Below are positions 45,582-52,935 of a DNA stretch of 64,000 bases, piece after piece. Both the position numbers and the translations under genes were made by a program. The stretch is from Methanococcoides sp052057775 (GTDB lineage Archaea > Halobacteriota > Methanosarcinia > Methanosarcinales > Methanosarcinaceae): NCBI RefSeq assembly GCF_052057775.1, contig NZ_CP195121.1:1550001-1614000 (forward strand), in the 5' to 3' direction. A model generated the notes under the pieces. It saw only the letters and a list, made by a program, of their open reading frames with translations. It was not told where the DNA came from and ran no database searches. The stretch's first letter is position 1. Each line of letters starts with the position of its first letter.

Positions 45582-46085
45582 TTACACTGTCACTGTTGTT
45601 TCTCCCCATATAAAGAGCATTCTGTCATCGTTCTCTCCTGTGCCGAGAACAAGCTGTTCGTCGTCAATTGAAACAGATGTTACGTTACTTAATAAGGAAA
45701 GATACTGGCTGTCCAGTGAGTCCGGTCCGCAGTATGCAAGTGTTATTGGCCCCGGTGCCAGGGTCAGTTCGTTTCCGTCGAGAGTATAGGTTCCACTGCC
45801 AACATTGCAGTCTGCTTTTATGGAGTATGTGCCGTCCTGGTTGAATGTGATGGTGTAGTTCTCCGGATCAGGGACCACGGACTGGCTTGCCGGGAGTGTT
45901 TCGATCAATCCTGACCATTGCCATTCGATGTCAATGATGTCATCCTGAGTAATTATTGTCTCTTCTTCATGTTCGCTCTCTAGATCGCTATTCCCATTTT
46001 CTGCTTCAGTACAACCTAAAGCCATCAGGCTACCGGTGAGTACTGCAAAGATTAGGAGAATGGATAGTAATTTCTGTGTGTTCAT
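45582..46085 (-). CDS. Secreted lipoprotein with META-type domain
   Basis: A 167-residue protein. The signal peptide ends in a lipobox-like LMALGC (Cys at about 25), followed by an acidic linker. The rest has the META/HslJ pattern: WQWSGLIETLP...YTITFNQDGTYSIKADCNVGSGTYTLDGNELTLA...YCGPDSLDSQYLSLL...LVLGTG. META proteins are linked to envelope stress and motility in bacteria. A strong AGGAGGT site precedes the ATG. Single gene with its own promoter region. The exact role is unknown. Confidence 0.8.
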   Translation of the reverse strand: MNTQKLLSILLIFAVLTGSLMALGCTEAENGNSDLESEHEEETIITQDDIIDIEWQWSGLIETLPASQSVVPDPENYTITFNQDGTYSIKADCNVGSGTYTLDGNELTLAPGPITLAYCGPDSLDSQYLSLLSNVTSVSIDDEQLVLGTGENDDRMLFIWGETTVTV

Positions 46086-46353
46086 TTCCTGATACCTCCT
46101 GGTTCTCTAAATGTAAATTGATCTGTTTCCTATTTATCGATTGCTTTAGCTACAGTTCAATTCGAAGTCTTCAGATGCTGATTTCTATACAGATCTCTAT
46201 GTCGATCTCCAGCTTTGGTGGCGTTATGTGAATATCAGGGAAAATAAAGGTCTTTGTATCTGCCTACAATATGTTTATTTGTTGTTAAATGCAATATTCC
46301 TGCAGAGGGGACGTTCCAATTTGTGGGTGCTGTCCCGTAGAGGTGTACTAAAA

Positions 46354-47133
46354 ATGGCAGATGAGATCGATTACAGGATTTATGGTAATGAGATGCAGCT
46401 TGTGGAGATCGGCCTTGACAAAGGAGAAACTGTAAAGGCAGAGGCCGGAGCCATGATGTTCATGGGCGATGGTATCAAGATGGAGACCTCCACAGGAGGT
46501 GGCATCCTGAAAGGCCTCAAGAGAGCAATATCGGGTGAGAGCTTCTTCATAACTTCATTCACTCAGGCCGGAAGCGGAAAGGGTAGTGTTGCTTTCGCTG
46601 CTCCGTATCCTGGTAAGATCGTGCCTATCGACCTTAAGGAAGAGGGTGGCAGTTTCCTCTGCCAGAAGGATGCTTTCCTCTGTGCTGCTGATGGTACTGA
46701 TATTTCTATTGCGTTCTCCAAGAGGATCGGAGCAGGTCTTTTCGGAGGCGAGGGTTTCATTCTCCAGAGACTTCACGGTGACGGTCTCGCATTCGTCCAC
46801 GCAGGCGGTACCGTCCTGAAAAAGGAGCTTGCATCGGGAGAGACCCTGAGGGTGGATACCGGATGCCTGGTGGCATTTTCTGAAAGCGTTGACTACGACA
46901 TCCAGTTCGTGGGCGGTTTCAAGAACGCACTCTTCGGTGGCGAGGGTGTGGTGCTGGCAACGGTCAGGGGACCGGGTACGGTATATCTCCAGAGCCTGCC
47001 GTTCTCACGCCTGGCTGACAGGATCGGTGCAGCTATTGGTCCGGCTCAATCCAACAGGGGAGAAAGAGGCGGTATCTCAGGAATAGGCGAGAGTGCCCTT
47101 GGTGGTATCCTCGGAGGCGACAGGAATTTCTGA
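46354..47133 (+). CDS. TIGR00266/AIM24 family protein
   Basis: Start at the ATG at 46354 (MADEIDYRIYGNEMQLVEI), preceded by AGAGGTG; the upstream extension in frame is hydrophobic and unsupported. The 259-residue beta-rich protein has the family signature VEIGLDKGETVKAEAGAMMFM, GGEGFILQRLHGDG and a Gly-rich tail ending LGGILGGDRNF. Relatives include yeast AIM24 and bacterial proteins of unknown function that form trimeric beta barrels. A metallophosphoesterase gene follows after 23 bp with its own ribosome-binding site, so the two are probably cotranscribed. Confidence 0.85.
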   Translation: MADEIDYRIYGNEMQLVEIGLDKGETVKAEAGAMMFMGDGIKMETSTGGGILKGLKRAISGESFFITSFTQAGSGKGSVAFAAPYPGKIVPIDLKEEGGSFLCQKDAFLCAADGTDISIAFSKRIGAGLFGGEGFILQRLHGDGLAFVHAGGTVLKKELASGETLRVDTGCLVAFSESVDYDIQFVGGFKNALFGGEGVVLATVRGPGTVYLQSLPFSRLADRIGAAIGPAQSNRGERGGISGIGESALGGILGGDRNF

Positions 47134-47156
47134 TTTTCTTCTTCGAGGTATGAACA

Positions 47157-47789
47157 ATGAGAATACTTGCCCTTGCGGATGTACACGGTGACCATTCACA
47201 CATTGAAAGCCTGCTGGAGATGGCAGGCAATATCGACCTTGTAGTGATCAGCGGAGACCTGACCCAGTTCGGACCGGCCAGTGAGGCTGAAACGGTTTTG
47301 TCGATGTTCGATGTTCCAGTCCTTGCTGTGGCTGGAAACTGTGACCCGAAAGATGTCAATGATGTCATCGATTCTTCTGATGCCGTGAACCTGCACAAAT
47401 CTGTGGAAAAGATAGAAGGCGTTACGTTCATAGGGATGGGCGGTTCCAGCCCGACTCCGTTCTGCACTCCTTTCGAGCTTGAGGAGGACGAGATAGAGGC
47501 AGCTCTTGAGCCGCTTTTCGCAGAAGCTGAAGGCACAGTAGTGCTAGTCTCACATGCCCCTCCAAAGGGCCTGCTTGACGATGTAGGGGGCAATAATGTG
47601 GGAAGCACAGCTGTGGCAAAGTTCATAGACCGGGCAAGACTAGTGATCTGTGCACATATCCATGAAGCAAGGGGATTTGCCAGGTCAGGCGATACCTTCC
47701 TTGTGAACCCCGGTATGGCAGCACAGGGGTATGGTGCCCTTATCGAGCTAGAGCCTGATAACGTGAGCGTGGTCTTCCTTGAGGCTTAA
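47157..47789 (+). CDS. Metallophosphoesterase
   Basis: A 210-residue calcineurin-like phosphoesterase. The metal-ligand blocks are complete: LADVHGDHSHIE, ISGDLTQFG, VAGNCDPKD, LVSHAPPKG and ICAHIHEARGF, with NPGM near the end. Proteins of this size are often phosphodiesterases of the YfcE/MJ0936 type; the substrate is not predictable. The ATG follows GAGGTATGAACA. Directly downstream of the AIM24-like gene. Confidence 0.88.
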   Translation: MRILALADVHGDHSHIESLLEMAGNIDLVVISGDLTQFGPASEAETVLSMFDVPVLAVAGNCDPKDVNDVIDSSDAVNLHKSVEKIEGVTFIGMGGSSPTPFCTPFELEEDEIEAALEPLFAEAEGTVVLVSHAPPKGLLDDVGGNNVGSTAVAKFIDRARLVICAHIHEARGFARSGDTFLVNPGMAAQGYGALIELEPDNVSVVFLEA

Positions 47790-47858
47790 AACAGAGAACA
47801 AAGTGGAAAATTATTTCAGATTGTATTAAAAAGAATGAGGCAGGTTCATCCGATCCTG

Positions 47859-48605
47859 TCAGATTTCAACAACCATGAGGTCGGAGGGTATGTGAACTTC
47901 CCCCTCGAACTCTTCTTTTATGTATTCAAGGGCTTCTTCCTCATGTCCCTGCATGTGAGGGTAAAGGTGTGTGAGATATACCGCTTTTATACCTGTATCT
48001 TTCAGATAGGGCCTCATCATGTCAGGCGTGGTGTGATTCGTCATCTCAAAGTCCAGCGGGAACGAGCACTCATGGATAAGCATATCACAGCCCCGGGCCA
48101 ATGCTACGATGGCATCACAAGGCTCTGTATCCCCGGAGTAAACCACTGTCCTGCCGTCATATCTTACCTGGTATGCCAGTGAAGGCACGCTGTGTATCCC
48201 CGATGCACACTTCACATCACATCCATCGAAAAGCCTCAACTCTTCTCCCGGTGCAACCTCGACGACATCAACGCTTACTTTCTCTTTCATATAAGGATAG
48301 ATGTCCATAAGCCTTTCAAGCCACTCCCGCGTGCCCGCCGGCCCATAAATGGTGGAGTCGAACTTATCACACAGCCAGTTAGCCTTGAGCAGACACATCA
48401 CATCGGCCACATGGTCCAGGTGCAGATGCGAAAGCACAATGGTATCGATTTCCGTATGCAGGTTCCCACTCTCGAAAATCCGGTTCAGCACCCCGCCTCC
48501 GCAATCAAAAAGAACCTTCTTTTCACCCATCTCCATCAGTAATCCTGATTGCACCCTGCCTTTCTGTGGTATCGCCACACCTGTTCCAAGAAATGTAATC
48601 TTCAT
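47859..48605 (-). CDS. Metallo-beta-lactamase fold hydrolase (RNase Z-like)
   Basis: A 248-residue MBL-fold protein with the zinc motif SHLHLDHVAD, further ligands in VVYSGDTEPCD and the C-terminal LTHLYPHMQ. The N-terminus ITFLGTGVAIPQKGRVQSGLL is typical of the ribonuclease Z/YhfI-like branch. It lacks an obvious long exosite arm, so it could be a tRNA 3'-processing enzyme or a phosphodiesterase. It is convergent with the phosphoesterase gene and is the last chromosomal-type gene before the tRNA-Leu island. Confidence 0.85.
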   Translation of the reverse strand: MKITFLGTGVAIPQKGRVQSGLLMEMGEKKVLFDCGGGVLNRIFESGNLHTEIDTIVLSHLHLDHVADVMCLLKANWLCDKFDSTIYGPAGTREWLERLMDIYPYMKEKVSVDVVEVAPGEELRLFDGCDVKCASGIHSVPSLAYQVRYDGRTVVYSGDTEPCDAIVALARGCDMLIHECSFPLDFEMTNHTTPDMMRPYLKDTGIKAVYLTHLYPHMQGHEEEALEYIKEEFEGEVHIPSDLMVVEI

Positions 48606-48685
48606 GCTTCATTAGAATAAGGCTTAAGTAACTTAACTTTAATTATGGGATGTTCAATAGCAAAAGGCAACAACTCTATTTCTAT

Positions 48686-48770
48686 GCGGGGGTTGCCCAG
48701 CCAGGTCAAAGGCGCCAGACTTAAGATCTGGTATCGAAGGATTTCGAGGGTTCGAATCCCTCCCCCCGCA
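48686..48770 (+). tRNA. tRNA-Leu (UAA)
   Basis: An 85-nt tRNA read directly from the sequence: acceptor arms GCGGGGG and CCCCCGC with discriminator A, D-arm region with GGTC, anticodon stem CAGA/TCTG with loop CTTAAGA (anticodon TAA), a long variable arm as in class II tRNAs, and T-arm GAGGG-TTCGAAT-CCCTC. No intron; CCA is not encoded. It is followed at once by a T run and by the first terminus of the repeated elements. It is the likely integration target of the island. Confidence 0.96.
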
Positions 48771-48779
48771 CTTTTTTTT
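48767..48779 (+). repeat. Target-site repeat 1 (tRNA-Leu 3' flank)
   Basis: CGCAC followed by eight T. It begins inside the last four bases of the tRNA gene. It matches the 14-bp copies at 51155-51168 and 54668-54681 except for one C missing from the T run. This is the presumed original target. Confidence 0.8.
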
Positions 48780-48865
48780 GGGATATAGGCAAATCGGGAA
48801 AAGGCAACTCCCTAAACTTCTCGAATAATCTCCCTATATCCGAAATATTATTCGTAAGCCCTGTT
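48780..48865 (+). repeat. Left terminus A
   Basis: Begins GGGATATAGGCAAATCGGG and continues AAAAGGCAACTCCCTAAAC, then CTTCTCGAATAATCTCCC and CTATATCCG. Copies B (51169) and C (54682) share both halves but hold about 80 extra bases between two AACTCC(C/A)(T/C)AAA-type motifs. A therefore looks like a version shortened by recombination between those motifs. CGAATAAT and ATTATTCG form an 8-bp inverted repeat here. Confidence 0.75.
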
Positions 48866-49013
48866 TTTTTTTAATAAGTTATAATCCGTAAAATGTTCTA
48901 TTTTTTAATTTAATTACTAGTGTTCTTGTTTAACCGATATTACCAATAACAAGAACTCTGAATTTTACTTTAAGCTAACATAAGTAAAAACATGGCTTTT
49001 CAATAATTTCATA

Positions 49014-49640
49014 TCATTTATGTGAAAGTGCTAGTTTAATTCCAATCACTGAAAATATACTTGCTTTCATCCAATTGACATACAAGCCAACTCTCGGCAT
49101 ATCCAATATTTTACTACCAATGCTACCAGCAAATGCAGAAACGATTGAGAAGACTACTATCGCCTGAATCATGAATACTATTCCAAGTACTCCCATTTGA
49201 GTGGAAACATTGCCAGTCTGCAAGTTCACGAATTGGGGTAAAAATGCCAAAAAGAAAAGAGATACTTTTGGATTCAATAAATTCATGAAAATCCCTCTTT
49301 TATAGAGGCGACTATAATCGGTTTCTTTTATTGAATCAGAAGATAACAAATAATCCCCCTCTTTTAGAGCCTTTAATGCAAGGTATATCAAATAAGCTGC
49401 TCCAAGATATTTTACAATTGAGAAAGCAATAGCAGATTTGTATAAAATGGCCGAGATCCCCACTGCTGCGGCAGTTGTATGGAATAATATTCCTGTGCAT
49501 AAACCTAATGCTGTTGCAATACCCGCCTTTTTACCCTCGGAAATACTTTGAGTTGTCACAAAGATCATATCCGGACCTGGTAAAATTGTAAATGCCACTG
49601 ATGCCGCAATAAAATAGATCAATTGTGAAGTTTCAATCAA
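49014..49640 (-). CDS. LysE-family exporter (island cargo)
   Basis: A 208-residue LysE/RhtB-type protein: N-terminal FIAASVAFTILPGPDMIFV, then GLCTGILFHTTAAAVG, GAAYLIYLALKAL and FMNLLNPKVSLFFLAFLPQFV are the family hallmarks. Six hydrophobic segments. It exports amino acids, homoserine lactone-like compounds or similar. This RhtB-like form is more bacterial in character than the LysE protein at 9744-10391, which agrees with arrival on a mobile element. Codon use is more AT-rich than that of the housekeeping block. Confidence 0.88.
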   Translation of the reverse strand: MIETSQLIYFIAASVAFTILPGPDMIFVTTQSISEGKKAGIATALGLCTGILFHTTAAAVGISAILYKSAIAFSIVKYLGAAYLIYLALKALKEGDYLLSSDSIKETDYSRLYKRGIFMNLLNPKVSLFFLAFLPQFVNLQTGNVSTQMGVLGIVFMIQAIVVFSIVSAFAGSIGSKILDMPRVGLYVNWMKASIFSVIGIKLALSHK

Positions 49641-49824
49641 TATCTCCCCTCTTTTTTTGCTATGAACTTAGGCATATATATGCTATTTGGTTATATTTTT
49701 GTTTTATTTCTGTGAAATTATTTGTTCAAACAGCATAGTTATACATTTCAACTCAAAAATAGTCCCGCAGAAATAATTAACAAAATTTCTACAGGGCTTT
49801 ATGCTTTTAGTTTACTATTAAATC

Positions 49825-49930
49825 GGGGAGATTTTCTAAAGGTCCTCTCCATTACATGAAGCAGAATGCTAAGAGTGTTAAGCCGTTTACTCTCAATGCT
49901 CCTTCAAAGTGCAATTCTCCCAGGGGATAA
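49825..49930 (+). pseudogene. Cas1/casposase C-terminal fragment 1
   Basis: Translation gives RFSKGPLHYMKQNAKSVKPF followed by TLNAPSKCNSPRG and a stop. It matches the ORF fragment at 51349 (FSKGTLHYMKQNARSDKQF) and three others. The sequence in front of it has no coding continuity, so it is a relic. The match to the Cas1 C-terminus is from remembered family pattern, not from a search. Confidence 0.55.
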
Positions 49931-50229
49931 TGAACTTGCTTGAAGTTGTCTGATTTATTTTGCCGTACAATGATCATTTATTTTCTAAATATGAATTTTG
50001 ATAGCAGAGCTTATTTATACTAAAAGGTGCTATAGTGCATCAGTTCGATTGCTCAACGATTTTATAAAGGATTACTCTATTTTTGCGTGCTTCTTTTAAC
50101 AATTGCTGACAGTAAGAAGTAGTTATATCGGAATGAGCGATTTAGTTAAGACAAGGTAAAACTGGTCATGCGATAATTCTCAGTTTCGGTTCTGCTGTGC
50201 GGACTAATAATTATTTAGGAGATAAACAA
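49931..50229 (+). promoter_or_regulatory. Long conserved leader of the CxxC mini-protein gene
   Basis: About 300 bp without an ORF but nearly identical to the matching stretch at 58978-59280 (minus strand). A TATA-like TTATTTATAC lies near 50010, so a leader of roughly 190 nt would be transcribed, ending in AGGAGATAAACAA before the ATG. Conservation of a long untranslated leader suggests a structured regulatory RNA, or simply recent duplication. Confidence 0.5.
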
Positions 50230-50466
50230 ATGGGTTACAATGACAGAGGCGGAAACAGCCGAGGCGGAAACAGCAGAGGCGGAAACAGCAGAGGCGGAAA
50301 CAGCAGAGGTGGCGGTGGCTTTAGATCAAACAACGGTCCAAAAGAAATGCACAAGACAACATGCTCTGACTGCAAACAGGAGACTGAAGTACCTTTCAAG
50401 CCATCTGGTGACAGACCTGTATACTGCAGGGAATGTTTCCAGAAGCACAGACCAGCCAGATACTAA
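50230..50466 (+). CDS. CxxC-x17-CxxC zinc mini-protein with Arg-Gly repeats, copy 1
   Basis: A 78-residue protein starting at the ATG at 50230 behind AGGAGAT. The N-terminal half is RG-rich with four GGNSR repeats encoded by 15-bp DNA repeats. The C-terminal half has two CxxC knuckles (CSDC and CREC) exactly 17 residues apart, then FQKHRPARY. This is the CxxC-x17-CxxC family known from Methanosarcina, presumably zinc-binding; the RGG part suggests RNA binding. The family has no proven role. A paralogue lies inverted at 58786-58977. Confidence 0.88.
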   Translation: MGYNDRGGNSRGGNSRGGNSRGGNSRGGGGFRSNNGPKEMHKTTCSDCKQETEVPFKPSGDRPVYCRECFQKHRPARY

Positions 50467-50619
50467 TTATATCTTGATATAATTCAATTCTGACATATTT
50501 TAATAAAAGACAGATTCACTGTAGTCGTTCGATTGATCAGTATCTGTCTTACAGTCTTTTTCTTTGTCCTTATCTTTTGACAATCTATCTCGTAAGCTAA
50601 GCTAGAGAGGATTCTATTA

Positions 50620-50820
50620 ATGAAAATCGAAAATGTGTTATGTCCTTGGTGTGGAACCCCTATACTTGCAACAATTCCACTGGGACAGAGCATTGTGTAT
50701 GTTTCGATCACTTCCGGGAAACCGGCAGATTTCGGAGCAACATATCGATCAGTTCAAGGTGTACGAACTGTAATAAGAGTTTTGCATGCTATACTAAGAA
50801 TTCCAGAACAGGATAACTAG
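50620..50820 (+). pseudogene. Frameshifted small zinc-ribbon protein, copy 1
   Basis: The frame starts MKIENVLCPWCGTPILATIP and then runs into sequence without sense. Shifting frame near 50685 gives EHCVCFDHFRETGRF...CTNCNKSFAC...KNSRTG and a stop near 50820, which supplies a second CxxC. The intact ancestor was therefore probably a two-knuckle zinc ribbon of about 65 residues. The inverted copy at about 58440-58630 is also frameshifted near the same place. Confidence 0.55.
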
Positions 50821-50849
50821 AAACTGTCATTCATCGGAGTGAATTTCCT

Positions 50850-51041
50850 TTACTCTTCGACATAATCATCTTCCAGTTGAACTTTTATTCCGTGCGGATA
50901 GGATGAGGAATTTGTCAGAATTCTTTTGGCAATACCTCTGGTGATCTTGCCATTTTTCTGGTCCTGCTTCAAGAGTATTCCTACGTCTAGTCCTATTTTG
51001 AGGTGTTGGAATCTTTCTTGACCGTTTTGAAAAATACACAT
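50850..51041 (-). CDS. YwbE-family protein
   Basis: A 63-residue protein matching the YwbE (DUF2196) pattern: IGLDVGILLKQDQKNGKITRG, then ILTNSSSYPHGIKVQLED. The first ten residues (MCIFQNGQER) differ from the usual start. The family forms a small beta-barrel of unknown function in bacteria and archaea, and is possibly nucleic-acid binding. It lies inside element I on the opposite strand, close to the right terminus. Confidence 0.8.
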   Translation of the reverse strand: MCIFQNGQERFQHLKIGLDVGILLKQDQKNGKITRGIAKRILTNSSSYPHGIKVQLEDDYVEE

Positions 51042-51109
51042 CGTTAACTTTTTATTTTTTTTAAGATAACCGAGATCATATTGTAATTAAAACAGAACGG
51101 ATGTGCAAA

Positions 51110-51154
51110 ATATCTGCACAATCGCGTACACTTTTTTAACGTTAGCTATATCCC
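51110..51154 (-). repeat. Right terminus of element I
   Basis: Read inward on the minus strand from 51154: GGGATATAGCTAACGTTAA, then an A run and a TACGC motif. It shares GGGATATAG-N-TAA, an A/T run and (A/C)CGC with the terminus at 52728. Together with GGGATATAGG at 51169 it forms an inverted repeat around the 14-bp target copy. Confidence 0.7.
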
Positions 51155-51168
51155 CGCACTTTTCTTTT
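51155..51168 (+). repeat. Target-site repeat 2
   Basis: CGCACTTTTCTTTT, 14 bp, placed exactly between the right end of element I (...CTATATCCC) and the left end of element II (GGGATATAGG...). Identical to the copy at 54668-54681. Confidence 0.85.
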
Positions 51169-51348
51169 GGGATATAGGTAAAGCCGGAAAAGGTAACTCC
51201 CGAAACTCCTTAACCTATCCGTATTGGTAAGTGCCTGGCTATATCAAATTTATTTAAATAAGTTCTGTGCCGTAACTCCCTAAACTTCTCGAATATTACT
51301 TTATACTCGAAGAGTATACTTGCGGGCTTTTATTAAAAAAAAGTTATA

Positions 51349-51615
51349 ATGCTCAAGGCAAAGGGGCTTAGCCATAATCTTGTTGGAACGAGCAAAGCTG
51401 TTGAGTCCATGAAGCCTGTTTATGTTGCTGAAAGGAATGATACTGATCTGTTGAGAAAAAAAAGATCATTGACATGTCTTTCACCGAATGGAAGAAGATG
51501 GGGTTTCTCTAAGGGTACGCTTCATTATATGAAACAGAATGCCAGAAGTGATAAGCAGTTCACATTAAATGCACATGTGAAAGAGAGGTTGGAGAACTGG
51601 GGAGAGTGTTGTTAA
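51349..51615 (+). pseudogene. Cas1/casposase C-terminal fragment 2 (longest, 88 aa)
   Basis: An 88-codon ORF: KAKGLSHNLVGTSKAVESMK, PVYVAERNDTDLLRKKRSL, RWGFSKGTLHYMKQNARSDK, QFTLNAHVKERLENWGECC. The order L-x-G-K(S), R-x-DT-x-x-LR, GxxK(S/G)TLxY and a basic end is what I expect at the C-terminus of Cas1 proteins. The catalytic core (Glu, His, Asp) of Cas1, normally upstream, is absent; 180 bp upstream lies the element terminus. So it is a remnant, not an active enzyme. A conserved hairpin follows at 51684. A profile search is needed to confirm the family. Confidence 0.6.
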
Positions 51616-51972
51616 TTTTCCTCATACAAAAAAGTACCAGAATCAAGCAAAAGAAGTCAACTTAAAGATGGTAATGCACAACATTGACATGTATGTCAAG
51701 ATTGTGCTTATTGTTCAAATGTGGACTTCTCTAAAACTCAATTTTTGTATCTTACAAGACATATATTATATGAGCAATACTATTCGAATAACTTTATAAT
51801 CTCATAATTTCATATAGGATATTAAACCTACAAAACGATTTTTGACTCGACAAGTGAAAAAATCATAATTGTATGGGCACGGAAGTATTCTATCGGTTAA
51901 TATTTTTGCAGACTTCCGTTTCACTATTTCTTTGTCCTAAAGAGTCAACTGAAAGTGATGGAGGAATGGTAA
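51616..51972. other. Non-coding stretch with element hairpin
   Basis: No gene. The first 110 bp resemble the sequence after the Cas1-like relic at 58153. It includes TTGACATGTATGTCAA (51684-51699), a perfect hairpin within a longer stem, also found with a changed loop at 58325-58340. The remainder is AT-rich and probably holds the promoter of the secreted-protein gene at 51973. Confidence 0.55.
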
Positions 51973-52371
51973 ATGAGCAAACAAAGGATTTGTTTAGTAA
52001 TTGGAGTACTTCTGGCACTTTCGTTAGTGCTCGTATCTGTAGCAGCAGCTGTTCCACCTACTGAAAAGAATCTCCAAAAAGCAAGGTTATTGACTCCGAC
52101 AAAAACTGTATCATTTGACTTAGTAAATGAGGTGACCTTTGATTGGACTGATGTTCGCAATGCCGGATCTTACAGGGTTTTTATATTTTACTCAGAACCG
52201 GGTGAAGAAAATTGGATATCCATATATGTTGAAGATGTAGGGGAATCAAATATTGTTCTTTCCAAAGACTACTTCCCGCCAGGTAATGATTATAGCTGGT
52301 ATGTGATAGCATATGGCGATTCCGGATACTCAGACTCATTCAGTCGTACAGCTTATTTTACCGTCGTGTAA
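51973..52371 (+). CDS. Secreted FN3-like protein, 132 aa
   Basis: A signal peptide (MSKQRICLVIGVLLALSLVL...AAA) is followed by one beta-sandwich domain resembling FN3: ARLLTPTKTV, VTFDWTDVRNAGSYRVFIF, YSWYVIAYGDSGYSDSFSR, ending TAYFTVV. No membrane anchor, so the protein is probably released or held by other surface proteins. GGAGGAATGGTAA precedes the ATG. The function is unknown; it is a small cargo gene in element II. Confidence 0.7.
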   Translation: MSKQRICLVIGVLLALSLVLVSVAAAVPPTEKNLQKARLLTPTKTVSFDLVNEVTFDWTDVRNAGSYRVFIFYSEPGEENWISIYVEDVGESNIVLSKDYFPPGNDYSWYVIAYGDSGYSDSFSRTAYFTVV

Positions 52372-52935
52372 TAGGCTATACAATTTTTTCTTTTTTAGAT
52401 ATTCTTCCCAGGTCATTCTACATTTCATTCTATTCTTCCACGATGGAACTCACTGAATAATGCAAAGACATCCTGTTTGTTCGAGGGATGCCTTCATCCC
52501 CAAGGTGCCAGAACATGTGTTTGAAGAGTCCGATTCAAACCTATGGTATTCTTTAGAAGAAGATTAAAGAACCTCTGCATTCACAACATACAACATTCAA
52601 ACATTTATTGAAGAAAACCCAGACTATCAAATTGAACCCAATATAGAAATAAAAATATGAACTCAAATAGGAGGTTATGCATAGATTGTGCAAAAAAGCG
52701 TAGTGTTTTTTGCTGTTACCTATATCCCCGACTTGCTATGCAGGGGATTGGATTCGAACCTTTTTGTTTAGGACGATACATCATAACTTAATAATTAGGG
52801 TATGTGTTAACCAAAGAGTTTAAACTTCGTGGAAATGGTGGAAATTGAAATCAACAACACAATTAAAGATTTTGTTGTAGTAAACGGTTTAAATTGATCC
52901 AGAAAAGTTAATAAAAAAGATCAAAGAAGGGTAAA
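52372..52935. other. Decayed coding sequence and element junction
   Basis: No intact gene. Positions 52496-52660 read as protein with one in-frame stop (IPKVPEHVFEESDSNLWYSL..., then NIQTFIEENPDYQIEPNIE), a relic of unknown family. Positions 52715-52760 hold an inverted element terminus fused to a tRNA 3' end. The rest is AT-rich and without visible structure. Confidence 0.5.
52694..52760 (-). repeat. Inverted terminus fused to a foreign tRNA 3' end
   Basis: On the minus strand: GGTTCGAATCC (T-arm), AATCCCCTGCA, a 10-base spacer, then GGGATATAGGTAACAGC and an A run with CTACGC, a right-type terminus. The spacing from T-arm to terminus (about 21 nt) matches that at tRNA-Leu (20 nt), but the tRNA sequence is different. 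No body of a tRNA gene is present. Confidence 0.6.

Larger units (their letters stand above)
49825..50710 (+). repeat. Inverted duplication, copy 1
   Basis: About 886 bp that reappears in opposite orientation at 58544-59390, about 90 percent identical by eye. It spans the Cas1-like relic, a long leader, the CxxC mini-protein gene and the start of the zinc-ribbon relic. Copy 1 has 45 bp more, owing to extra 15-bp repeats in the mini-protein gene. Confidence 0.85.
48780..51154 (+). mobile_element. Putative casposon-like element I (non-autonomous)
   Basis: A 2.4-kb unit with inverted termini: the left end reads GGGATATAGGCAAATCGGG and the right end, read inward on the minus strand, GGGATATAGCTAACGTTAA. 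It is flanked by 13/14-bp direct repeats. Content: LysE exporter, Cas1-like fragment, CxxC mini-protein, broken zinc-ribbon gene and YwbE. It has no complete integrase or polymerase, so it could move only in trans. Assignment to casposons rests on the termini, the tRNA 3' target, the repeat length and the Cas1-like relics. Confidence 0.6.

Noticed and set aside
50620..50820. Programmed frameshifting in the zinc-ribbon gene
   Set aside because: No slippery heptamer or downstream structure was seen, and the two copies encode different 3' halves, so decay or recombination is more likely.
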